Assembly: GCF_900101765.1 (NCBI RefSeq)
Contig: NZ_LT627735.1
Location: 1,962,001-2,026,000, forward strand
Direction: 5' to 3'
DNA length: 64,000 nt
DNA from: Nonlabens sp. Hel1_33_55
Lineage (GTDB): Bacteria; Bacteroidota; Bacteroidia; Flavobacteriales; Flavobacteriaceae
The notes under the pieces were generated by a model. It searched no databases, was not told the DNA's origin, and worked only from the letters and a program-made list of their open reading frames with translations. This document shows positions 51,396-63,300 of this stretch, piece by piece. Made by a program: the position numbers and the translations under genes. Numbering within the stretch: the stretch's first letter is position 1; every line of letters starts with the position of its first letter.

Positions 51396-54300
51396 CTATC
51401 TCTGTATGTAGATGTATCCAGCCTTAGACTGTCCGTTTCCATCAAGATCTATATAGTTGAAAATGTAGTAGTATGTTCCTACTGGTAGTTCATCACCTTG
51501 TTCTACGGTTATTCTACCTTCAGAAATACCTCTAAATACATTACCATTCTGACCATAATTATCAGTGTTGTAAACTTCTACACCCCAACGATTGAAGATA
51601 GATAAGTTGTTATCTGGATAACATTCTATCTGATCGATAACCAAAAAGTCATTGATATTATTCCCGTCTGGAGATATACCGTTATAAACTACAGGCTCTT
51701 CACATAGTGGTGTAACTTCTTCCTCATCAAATTCTAGATAATCAAAGATGCCATCACCGTCAGTATCACGAGTGTTACCGGTATTTGGGTTTTGATCACC
51801 GTCTGGATCTGGACCTTCATCGATCGTTAGGAATGGATCTCCATCATCGTTATCGTCAAGGTAATCTGGGATACCATCAGAATCAGTATCCTGATCAGTT
51901 GGGTCATTATCACCATCATAATCCTCATAAATAGTATCAACAGTATCACCGTCATCATCTACGTCTCTGTAATCGACATCTTCAGTTCCGTCAAGATCTG
52001 GAAGAACACTAGGATCTCCATCAACTTCTAGTCCATCTGGATCACCAAACCCATTTAGGTCACCATCATAATTGTCGTCCAATCCATCGATATCAACGTC
52101 TGCTCCACTAGGTAGTACGTCTGCAACACCATTGTGATCAAAGTCATGACCTTCTAAACGATCCGGTACATTGTCATTATCTGCATCTGTATCTATATAG
52201 TCAGGAGCGCCATCACCATCAAAATCAAATTCTTCAATTGGCGAACCATTTGTATCATATGCGTCGTCAACACCATTATTGTCTACATCATTTCCAGATG
52301 GAGCAATGTAATCGAAGGTTTCTTGAGATTCTACATTGTCAGTGATACCGTCGTTGTCAGCATCCTGGTCTAAATAGTCAGGAAGGTTGTCAAGATCTGT
52401 ATCTCTTGGCGCTTGTGAAACACCTGCGCCGTCAATTCCACCATCTTCAGCAGCATCTGGTATACCATTAGCTCCTTCAGGACCATCAACCATACCATCG
52501 TTATTAGCATCTAGTGCAGAATTACCTGTTTCATTAACATCATAGACACCATCATTATCACTATCTAGATCCAAGTGATTCGGGATACCGTCACCGTCTG
52601 TATCAAATTCTGGATTAACAACGCCGTCATCATTACCTACAGTATCATCGTTATCATCATCATCTAAGTAAGCTGGTACGCCGTCACCATCATTATCGAT
52701 ATCTGGGTTAGATCCTACTTCAACAATATCTGGAATACCATCATTATCGTCATCAAGATCATTCAATGCAGTATCATCAATAGGATCTAAGTAATTAGGA
52801 GTTCCATCACCATCGGTATCATCGTTGGTAGGATCACCATCATTGTTAACATCCTCTCCTTGAGCAGGATCATTATCTGCACCGCCTGGTTCAAATGTTA
52901 GCAATCCATCCTCATCATCATCTTGATCTCTAAAGTCAGGGTTGTCGTCAAGATCATCACGGTTAGGTAAATCAAAAGGACTATCGTCAACTAACAATCC
53001 ATTTGGATCATCAAGATCACCAATTGAACCATCAAATGAATCATCCAATCCATCATTGTCAGTATCGTTACCAGAAGGGTTAACATCTGGTATACCATCT
53101 GCATTGTAGTCATTCCCTTCAATAGAATCAGGTACGTTATCACCGTCAGAATCAAGATCTAGATAATCAGGTAAAGAATCTTGATTTGTATAATTCAGAT
53201 CCACCTCAGTATTTACTGGGTTAATAGGACTACCTAAAGTATCATACGCGTCATCAACACCATTTCCATCAGCATCTACTCCTAGTGGTGGAGTGTAGCC
53301 ATCCGATGATTGAGATTCTATATTATCGGTAATTCCATCACCGTCAGAATCTTGATCCTTGTAATTAGGTATATCATCCGCATCTAAATCAGATTCTAAA
53401 GGATCACCGCTAACTCCTGCACCATCTACTCCACCATCTTCAGCAGCATCTGGAATACCATTTGCTCCTTGTGGACCGTCTACCATACCGTCATTATCAG
53501 CATCTAGGTCAATATTTCCTGTTTCGACCACATCATAGATACCATCGTTGTCGACATCTAAATCTAAATGATTAGGAACTCCATCACCATCTAAATCTGT
53601 AGTTGGGTCAATCAAACCATCTTCATTCCCAACAAAAAAGTCATTATCGTCATCATCAAGATATGCTGGCACACCATCATTATCATTATCTAAATCAGGA
53701 TTTACACCATCAAGTTCTACAATGTCAGTGATACCATCATTGTCATCATCTAAGTCAATTGGATCTGGTATACCATCTCCATCTGAATCGAAGTAAACAA
53801 TCGTTGGATCATCTGGATCTCCATCACCATTCTGATCAATATCAGCTGGATTGTTTGGATCATCAGATATGTCATTAACTGTATCTCCGTTAGGGTTTGT
53901 TGCTGTTCCCAATATTGAGTTGATAGCTCTTTTATTTCTTACATCTGCTTCTGTGATTGTATGACTAGCAGTAGCTGTCACAGTTTCACCAGGAGCAATT
54001 GAAGCGAATGAAGAAGGTATCAATGTACCTGGATCTGCATTATCATCAGTCAATGTTAAATTAGTCAAAGTCTGGTCGCTAGTATTCGTAACGCTAATGC
54101 TGAAGGTTAAGACATCACCAACATTTGTGAATGTTGTCTGATCTGCAGCCTTAAGAATACTGAAGCTACCATTATTATTAGGAAGTTCCGTATCCGTTGG
54201 ATCGTCTGGATCACCATCACCATCTGGATCATTATCCGTTGGGTTGTTAGGGTCATCAGAGGTATCCGTCACATCGTCGCCATCAGGGTTCGTTCCAGTC

Positions 54301-57300
54301 GCAAGCGCCTGGTTGGATACCGTTCCCGCATCAATGTCTGACTGCTGGATCGTGTAGCTTCCCGTAAACGTGGTCGTGTCCGTTGCTCCTGGTGCCAGTG
54401 TAGCGATAGGTCCGCCGGTAAGGCTGCCGTTCGGCGCCACCAATAGTGGATCCGTGATCGTTACGTTAGTCAGCGTAGTTGCTCCGGTGTTCGTTACCGT
54501 GAAGCTGTAGCTGATCGTCTCGCCCAACTGTGCGAAGCCGTCTCCGTTCTCATCCGTGAACGTGCTCTCCTTCAATAGGGAGATATCACTATCGTCCGGA
54601 AGTTCCGTATCCGTTGGATCATCTGGATCACCATCACCATCTGGATCATTATCCGTTGGGTTGTTAGGGTCATCAGAGGTATCCGTCACATCGTCGCCAT
54701 CAGGATTCGTTCCCGTGGCAAGCGCCTGGTTGGATACCGTTCCTGCATCTATATCTGACTGCTGGATCGTGTAGCTTCCCGTAAACGTGGTCGTATCCGT
54801 TGCTCCTGGTGCCAGTGTAGCGATAGGTCCGCCGGTAAGGCTGCCGTTCGGCGCCACCAATAGTGGATCCGTGATCGTTACGTCAGTCAGCGTCGTTGCT
54901 CCGGTGTTCGTTACCGTGAAGCTGTAGCTGATCGTCTCGCCCAACTGAGCGAAGCCGTCACCGTTCTCATCCGTGAACGTGCTCTCCTTCAATAGGGAGA
55001 TGTCACTATCGTCCGGAAGTTCCGTATCCGTTGGATCATCTGGATCACCATCACCATCTGGATCATTATCCGTTGGGTTGTTAGGGTCATCAGAGGTATC
55101 CGTCACGTCATCGCCATCAGGATTCGTTCCCGTGGCAAGTGCCTGGTTGGATACCGTTCCCGCATCAATGTCTGACTGCTGGATCGTGTAGCTTCCCGTA
55201 AACGTAGTCGTGTCCGTTGCTCCTGGTGCCAGTGTAGCGATAGGTCCGCCGGTAAGGCTGCCGTTCGGCGCCACCAATAGTGGATCCGTGATCGTTACGT
55301 CAGTCAGCGTCGTTGCTCCGGTGTTCGTTACCGTGAAGCTGTAGCTGATCGTCTCGCCCAACTGAGCGAAGCCGTCACCGTTCTCATCCGTGAACGTACT
55401 CTCCTTCAATAGGGAGATGTCACTGTCATCTGGAAGTTCCGTATCCGTTGGGTCGTCTGGATCACCATCACCATCTGGATCATTATCCGTTGGGTTGTTA
55501 GGGTCATCAGAGGTATCCGTCACATCGTCGCCATCAGGATTCGTTCCCGTGGCAAGCGCCTGGTTGGATACCGTTCCTGCATCTATATCTGACTGCTGGA
55601 TCGTGTAGCTTCCCGTAAACGTGGTCGTATCCGTTGCTCCTGGTGCCAGTGTAGCGATAGGTCCGCCGGTAAGGCTGCCGTTCGGCGCCACCAATAGTGG
55701 ATCCGTGATCGTTACGTCAGTCAGCGTCGTTGCTCCGGTGTTCGTTACCGTGAAGCTGTAGCTGATCGTCTCGCCCAACTGAGCAAAGCCATCGCCATTC
55801 TCATCCGTGAACGTGCTCTCCTTCAATAGGGAGATGTCACTGTCATCTGGAAGTTCCGTATCCGTTGGGTCGTCTGGATCTCCGTCACCATCTGGATCAT
55901 TATCCGTTGGGTTGTTCGGGTCATCAGAGGTATCCGTCACGTCATCGCCATCAGGATTCGTTCCCGTGGCAAGTGCCTGGTTGGATACCGTTCCTGCATC
56001 TATATCTGACTGCTGGATCGTATAGCTTCCCGTAAACGTAGTCGTGTCCGTTGCTCCTGGTGCCAGTGTAGCGATAGGTCCGCCGGTAAGGCTGCCGTTC
56101 GGCGCCACCAATAGTGGATCCGTGATCGTTACGTCAGTCAGCGTCGTTGCTCCGGTGTTCGTTACCGTGAAGCTGTAGCTGATCGTCTCGCCCAACTGAG
56201 CGAAGCCGTCACCGTTCTCATCCGTGAACGTACTCTCCTTCAATAGGGAGATGTCACTATCGTCCGGAAGTTCCGTATCCGTTGGATCATCTGGATCACC
56301 ATCACCATCTGGATCATTATCCGTTGGGTTGTTAGGGTCATCAGAGGTATCCGTCACATCGTCGCCATCAGGATTCGTTCCCGTGGCAAGCGCCTGGTTG
56401 GATACCGTTCCTGCATCTATATCTGACTGCTGGATCGTGTAGCTTCCCGTAAACGTGGTCGTATCCGTTGCTCCTGGTGCCAGTGTAGCGATAGGTCCGC
56501 CGGTAAGGCTGCCGTTCGGCGCCACCAATAGTGGATCCGTGATCGTTACGTCAGTCAGCGTCGTTGCTCCGGTGTTCGTTACCGTGAAGCTGTAGCTGAT
56601 CGTCTCGCCCAACTGAGCGAAGCCGTCACCGTTCTCATCCGTGAACGTGCTCTCCTTCAATAGGGAGATGTCACTATCGTCCGGAAGTTCCGTATCCGTT
56701 GGATCATCTGGATCACCATCACCATCTGGATCATTATCCGTTGGGTTGTTAGGGTCATCAGAGGTATCCGTCACGTCATCGCCATCAGGATTCGTTCCCG
56801 TGGCAAGTGCCTGGTTGGATACCGTTCCCGCATCAATGTCTGACTGCTGGATCGTGTAGCTTCCCGTAAACGTAGTCGTGTCCGTTGCTCCTGGTGCCAG
56901 TGTAGCGATAGGTCCGCCGGTAAGGCTGCCGTTCGGCGCCACCAATAGTGGATCCGTGATCGTTACGTCAGTCAGCGTCGTTGCTCCGGTGTTCGTTACC
57001 GTGAAGCTGTAGCTGATCGTCTCGCCCAACTGAGCGAAGCCGTCACCGTTCTCATCCGTGAACGTACTCTCCTTCAATAGGGAGATGTCACTGTCATCTG
57101 GAAGTTCCGTATCCGTTGGGTCGTCTGGATCACCATCACCATCTGGATCATTATCCGTTGGGTTGTTAGGGTCATCAGAGGTATCCGTCACATCGTCGCC
57201 ATCAGGATTCGTTCCCGTGGCAAGCGCCTGGTTGGATACCGTTCCTGCATCTATATCTGACTGCTGGATCGTGTAGCTTCCCGTAAACGTGGTCGTATCC

Positions 57301-60300
57301 GTTGCTCCTGGTGCCAGTGTAGCGATAGGTCCGCCGGTAAGGCTGCCGTTCGGCGCCACCAATAGTGGATCCGTGATCGTTACGTCAGTCAGCGTCGTTG
57401 CTCCGGTGTTCGTTACCGTGAAGCTGTAGCTGATCGTCTCGCCCAACTGAGCAAAGCCATCGCCATTCTCATCCGTGAACGTGCTCTCCTTCAATAGGGA
57501 GATGTCACTGTCATCTGGAAGTTCCGTATCCGTTGGGTCGTCTGGATCTCCGTCACCATCTGGATCATTATCCGTTGGGTTGTTCGGGTCATCAGAGGTA
57601 TCCGTCACGTCATCGCCATCAGGATTCGTTCCCGTGGCAAGTGCCTGGTTGGATACCGTTCCTGCATCTATATCTGACTGCTGGATCGTATAGCTTCCCG
57701 TAAACGTAGTCGTGTCCGTTGCTCCTGGTGCCAGTGTAGCGATAGGTCCGCCGGTAAGGCTGCCGTTCGGCGCCACCAATAGTGGATCCGTGATCGTTAC
57801 GTCAGTCAGCGTCGTTGCTCCGGTGTTCGTTACCGTGAAGCTGTAGCTGATCGTCTCGCCCAACTGAGCGAAGCCGTCACCGTTCTCATCCGTGAACGTA
57901 CTCTCCTTCAATAGGGAGATGTCACTATCGTCCGGAAGTTCCGTATCCGTTGGATCGTCCTCTAAATTACTATCGTCATCTGACTGATCCGTCACGTCAT
58001 CGCCATCAGGATTCGTTCCCGTGGCAAGTGCCTGGTTGGATACCGTTCCAGCATCAACATCAGATTGCTGGATCGTGTAGCTTCCCGTAAACGTGGCCGT
58101 GTCCGTTGCTCCTGGTGCCAATGTAGCGATAGGTCCGCCACTTAGACTACCGTTCGGCGCCACCAATAGTGGATCCGTGATCGTTACGTCAGTCAGCGTC
58201 GTTGCTCCGGTGTTCGTTACCGTGAAGCTATAGCTGATCGTCTCGCCTGATTGAGCAATACCATCACCGTTTTCGTCATTAAAATTAGCCGTTTTAATTA
58301 ACGATATTTCACTATCGTCCGGAAGTTCCGTATCCGTTGGATCGTCTGGATCACCATCACCATCTGGATCATTATCCGTTGGGTTGTTAGGGTCATCAGA
58401 GGTATCCGTCACGTCATCGCCATCAGGATTCGTTCCCGTGGCAAGTGCCTGGTTGGATACCGTTCCCGCATCAATGTCTGACTGCTGGATCGTGTAGCTT
58501 CCCGTAAACGTAGTCGTGTCCGTTGCTCCTGGTGCCAGTGTAGCGATAGGTCCGCCGGTAAGGCTGCCGTTCGGCGCCACCAATAGTGGATCCGTGATCG
58601 TTACGTCAGTCAGCGTCGTTGCTCCGGTGTTCGTTACCGTGAAGCTGTAGCTGATCGTCTCGCCCAACTGAGCGAAGCCGTCACCGTTCTCATCCGTGAA
58701 CGTACTCTCCTTCAATAGGGAGATGTCACTGTCATCTGGAAGTTCCGTATCCGTTGGGTCGTCTGGATCACCGTCACCATCTGGATCATTATCCGTTGGG
58801 TTGTTCGGGTCATCAGAGGTATCCGTCACATCGTCGCCATCAGGATTCGTTCCCGTGGCAAGCGCCTGGTTGGATACCGTTCCTGCATCTATATCTGACT
58901 GCTGGATCGTGTAGCTTCCCGTAAACGTGGTCGTATCCGTTGCTCCTGGTGCCAGTGTAGCGATAGGTCCGCCGGTAAGGCTGCCGTTCGGCGCCACCAA
59001 TAGTGGATCCGTGATCGTTACGTCAGTCAGCGTCGTTGCTCCGGTGTTCGTTACCGTGAAGCTGTAGCTGATCGTCTCGCCCAACTGAGCAAAGCCATCG
59101 CCATTCTCATCCGTGAACGTGCTCTCCTTCAATAGGGAGATGTCACTGTCATCTGGAAGTTCCGTATCCGTTGGGTCGTCTGGATCTCCGTCACCATCTG
59201 GATCATTATCCGTTGGGTTGTTCGGGTCATCAGAGGTATCCGTCACGTCATCGCCATCAGGATTCGTTCCCGTGGCAAGTGCCTGGTTGGATACCGTTCC
59301 TGCATCTATATCTGACTGCTGGATCGTATAGCTTCCCGTAAACGTAGTCGTGTCCGTTGCTCCTGGTGCCAGTGTAGCGATAGGTCCGCCGGTAAGGCTG
59401 CCGTTCGGCGCCACCAATAGTGGATCCGTGATCGTTACGTCAGTCAGCGTCGTTGCTCCGGTGTTCGTTACCGTGAAGCTGTAGCTGATCGTCTCGCCCA
59501 ACTGAGCGAAGCCGTCACCGTTCTCATCCGTGAACGTACTCTCCTTCAATAGGGAGATGTCACTATCGTCCGGAAGTGGAGTCGTAGTAGCATCGTTCTC
59601 TACAGGGCTATTATCATCAGAAACATCTATTACATCATTATTGTCAGGATCTTGTCCAGTTACAGTAGCTTGATTTGTTACTTGTAAATTATCTATATCA
59701 GACTGCTGAATTGTATACGTTCCGCTAAAAGATGTAGAATCGGACATACCAGGATTTAGGGCTGAAATAGGACCGCCAGTAAGTGTTCCATTAACGCCTT
59801 CCAATAATGGATCTGTTAGTGTAATATTGGTAATAGTCCTATTACCAGCATTTCGGATGATGAAGGAGTAGCTAATTGTTTCTCCTACCTGAGCAAGAGT
59901 ATCTCCATTTTCATCGTTAAATGTTCCTATTTTAATAAGAGTAATAGAATCAATCGAATCAAATGTGGTTACTGTAAAGTCATCCTCAAAGTTGCTGTTA
60001 TCATCAGAAACATCAGAGACATCATTATTGTCAGGATCTTGTGCTATAACAGTAGCTTGATTTGTTACTTGAAGATTGTTAACGTCGCTTAAAAGAAGTG
60101 TATAAGTACCGATAAACGTAGTCGAGTCAGTTTGACCAGGTAGTAACCTAACAATTGGCCCACCTATTAAGCTACCGTCCGGTGCTACAAGTAATGGATC
60201 CGTAATGAGAATGTTAGTCAGTGTAGTATTACCAGTATTAGTTACTACAAAAGAATAGCTAATTGTTTCACCTACTTGAGCCACACCGTCACTATTTTCG

Positions 60301-63300
60301 TCATTAAACACTCCTACTTTGATTAATGAAATTTGGGCATTTTGATTTACTGTTGTGTCAGTTGGATCGTCCTCTAAGTTACTGTCGTCATCCGATAGGT
60401 CGGTAACATCATCACCGTCAGGTGTCGTTCCAGTGGCTGTTGCCTGGTTCGATACCGTTCCGCCGTCGATGTCGGACTGCTGGATCGTGTAGCTTCCCGT
60501 AAAGGTCGTGCTGTCTTCAGTTCCAGGTGTAAGGGTTGCGATCGGGCCGCCGGTCAATGTACCGTTGGCACCATCTAGTAGTGGATCCGTTACCGTAACA
60601 TTCGTCAGGGTAGTCGCTCCGGTGTTGGTTACCGTAAAGCTGTAGCTGATCGTCTCGCCCAACTGTGCGAAGCCGTCGCCGTTCTCGTCATTCAGCCTCG
60701 CCGTCTTGATGATCGATATCTCGCTGTCCTCCGGTAAATTCGTTATCGTTCTATCGTCCTCTAAGTTACTGTCGTCGTCCGATAGGTCGGTAACATCATC
60801 ACCGTCAGGTGTCGTTCCAGTGGCTGTTGCCTGGTTCGATACCCTAAGGGCATCGATGTCGGACTGCTGGATCGTGTAGCTTCCCGTAAAGGTCGTGCTG
60901 TCTTCAGTTCCAGGTGTAAGGGTTGCGATCGGGCCGCCGGTCAATGTACCGTTGGCACCATCTAGTAGTGGATCCGTTACCGTAACATTCGTCAGGGTAG
61001 TCGCTCCGGTGTTGGTTACCGTAAAGCTGTAGCTGATCGTCTCGCCCAACTGTGCGAAGCCGTCGCCGTTCTCGTCATTCAGCCTCGCCGTCTTGATGAT
61101 CGATATCTCGCTGTCCTCCGGTAAATTCGTTATCGTTCTATCGTCCTCTAAGTTACTGTCGTCGTCCGATAGGTCGGTAACATCATCACCGTCAGGTGTC
61201 GTTCCAGTGGCTGTTGCCTGGTTCGATACCCTAAGGGCATCGATGTCGGACTGCTGGATCGTGTAGCTTCCCGTAAAGGTCGTGCTGTCTTCAGTTCCAG
61301 GTGTAAGGGTTGCGATCGGGCCGCCGGTAAGGCTGCCGTTCGGCGCCACCAATAGTGGATCCGTTACCGTAACGTCCGTTAGGGTAGTCGCTCCGGTATT
61401 CGTTACCGTAAAACTGTAGCTGATCGTCTCGCCCAACTGTGCGAAGCCGTCGCCGTTCTCGTCATTCAGCGTCGCCGTCTTGATGATCGATATCTCGCTG
61501 TCCTCCGGAAGAGGTGTAGTTGTAGCGTCATCCTCAAGGTTGCTGTTGTCATCCGATAGGTCGGTAACATCATCACCGTCAGGTGTCGTTCCTGTGGCTG
61601 TTGCCTGGTTGGATACCGTTCCAGCATCAATGTCGGACTGCTGGATCGTGTAGCTTCCCGTAAAGGTCGTGCTGTCCTCAGTTCCAGGTGTAAGGGTTGC
61701 GATCGGGCCGCCGGTAAGGCTGCCGTTCGGTGCCACCAATAGTGGATCCGTTACCGTAACGTCTGTCAGCGTCGTTGCTCCGGTGTTCGTTACCGTAAAA
61801 CTGTAGCTGATCGTCTCGCCCAACTGTGCGAAGCCGTCGCCGTTCTCGTCATTCAGCGTCGCCGTCTTGATGATCGATATCTCGCTGTCCTCCGGAAGAG
61901 GTGTAGTTGTAGCGTCATTTTCAAGGTTGCTGTTGTCATCCGATAGGTCGGTAACATCATCACCGTCAGGTGTCGTTCCAGTGGCTGTTGCCTGATTGGA
62001 TACCGTTCCCGCATCAATGTCCGACTGCTGGATCGTGTAGCTTCCCGTAAAGGTCGTGCTGTCCTCAGTTCCAGGTGCAAGGGTTGTGATCGGTCCGCCG
62101 GTAAGGCTGCCGTTCGGTGCCACCAATAGTGGATCCGTTACCGTAACGTCCGTTAGGGTAGTCGCTCCGGTATTCGTTACCGTAAAACTGTAGCTGATCG
62201 TCTCGCCCAACTGTGCGAAGCCGTCGCCGTTCTCGTCATTCAGCCTCGCCGTCTTGATGATCGATATCTCGCTGTCCTCCGGAAGAGGTGTAGTCGTCGC
62301 GTCATTTTCAAGGTTGCTGTTGTCATCCGACAGGTCGGTAACATCATCACCGTCAGGTGTCGTTCCAGTGGCTGTTGCCTGGTTCGATACCCTAAGGGCA
62401 TCGATGTCGGACTGCTGGATCGTGTAGCTTCCCGTAAAGGTCGTGCTGTCTTCAGTTCCAGGTGTAAGGGTTGCGATCGGGCCGCCGGTCAATGTACCGT
62501 TGGCACCATCTAGTAGTGGATCCGTTACCGTAACATTCGTCAGGGTAGTCGCTCCGGTGTTCGTTACCGTGAAGCTGTAGCTGATCGTCTCGCCCAACTG
62601 TGCGAAGCCGTCGCCGTTCTCGTCATTCAGCCTCGCCGTCTTGATGATCGATATCTCGCTGTCCTCTGGTAAATTCGTTATCGTTCTATCGTCCTCTAAG
62701 TTACTGTCGTCGTCCGATAGGTCGGTAACATCATCACCGTCAGGTGTCGTTCCAGTGGCTGTTGCCTGGTTCGATACCGTTCCGCCGTCGATGTCGGACT
62801 GCTGGATCGTGTAGCTTCCCGTAAAGGTCGTGCTGTCTTCAGTTCCAGGTGTAAGGGTTGCGATCGGGCCGCCGGTCAATGTACCGTTGGCACCATCTAG
62901 TAGTGGATCCGTTACCGTAACATTCGTCAGGGTAGTCGCTCCGGTGTTGGTTACCGTAAAGCTGTAGCTGATCGTCTCGCCCAACTGTGCGAAGCCGTCG
63001 CCGTTCTCGTCATTCAGCCTCGCCGTCTTGATGATCGATATCTCGCTGTCCTCCGGTAAATTCGTTATCGTTCTATCGTCCTCTAAGTTACTGTCGTCGT
63101 CCGATAGGTCGGTAACATCATCACCGTCAGGTGTCGTTCCAGTGGCTGTTGCCTGGTTCGATACCCTAAGGGCATCGATGTCGGACTGCTGGATCGTGTA
63201 GCTTCCCGTAAAGGTCGTGCTGTCTTCAGTTCCAGGTGTAAGGGTTGCGATCGGGCCGCCGGTCAATGTACCGTTGGCACCATCTAGTAGTGGATCCGTT

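Noticed and set aside
54556..59331. Ten 72-codon Ser-rich plus-strand frames
   Set aside because: They are exact shadows of the repeated domain units of the adhesin, spaced by the repeat length.
61853..62080. 75-codon Arg-rich minus-strand frame
   Set aside because: Out-of-frame shadow inside the adhesin repeats.
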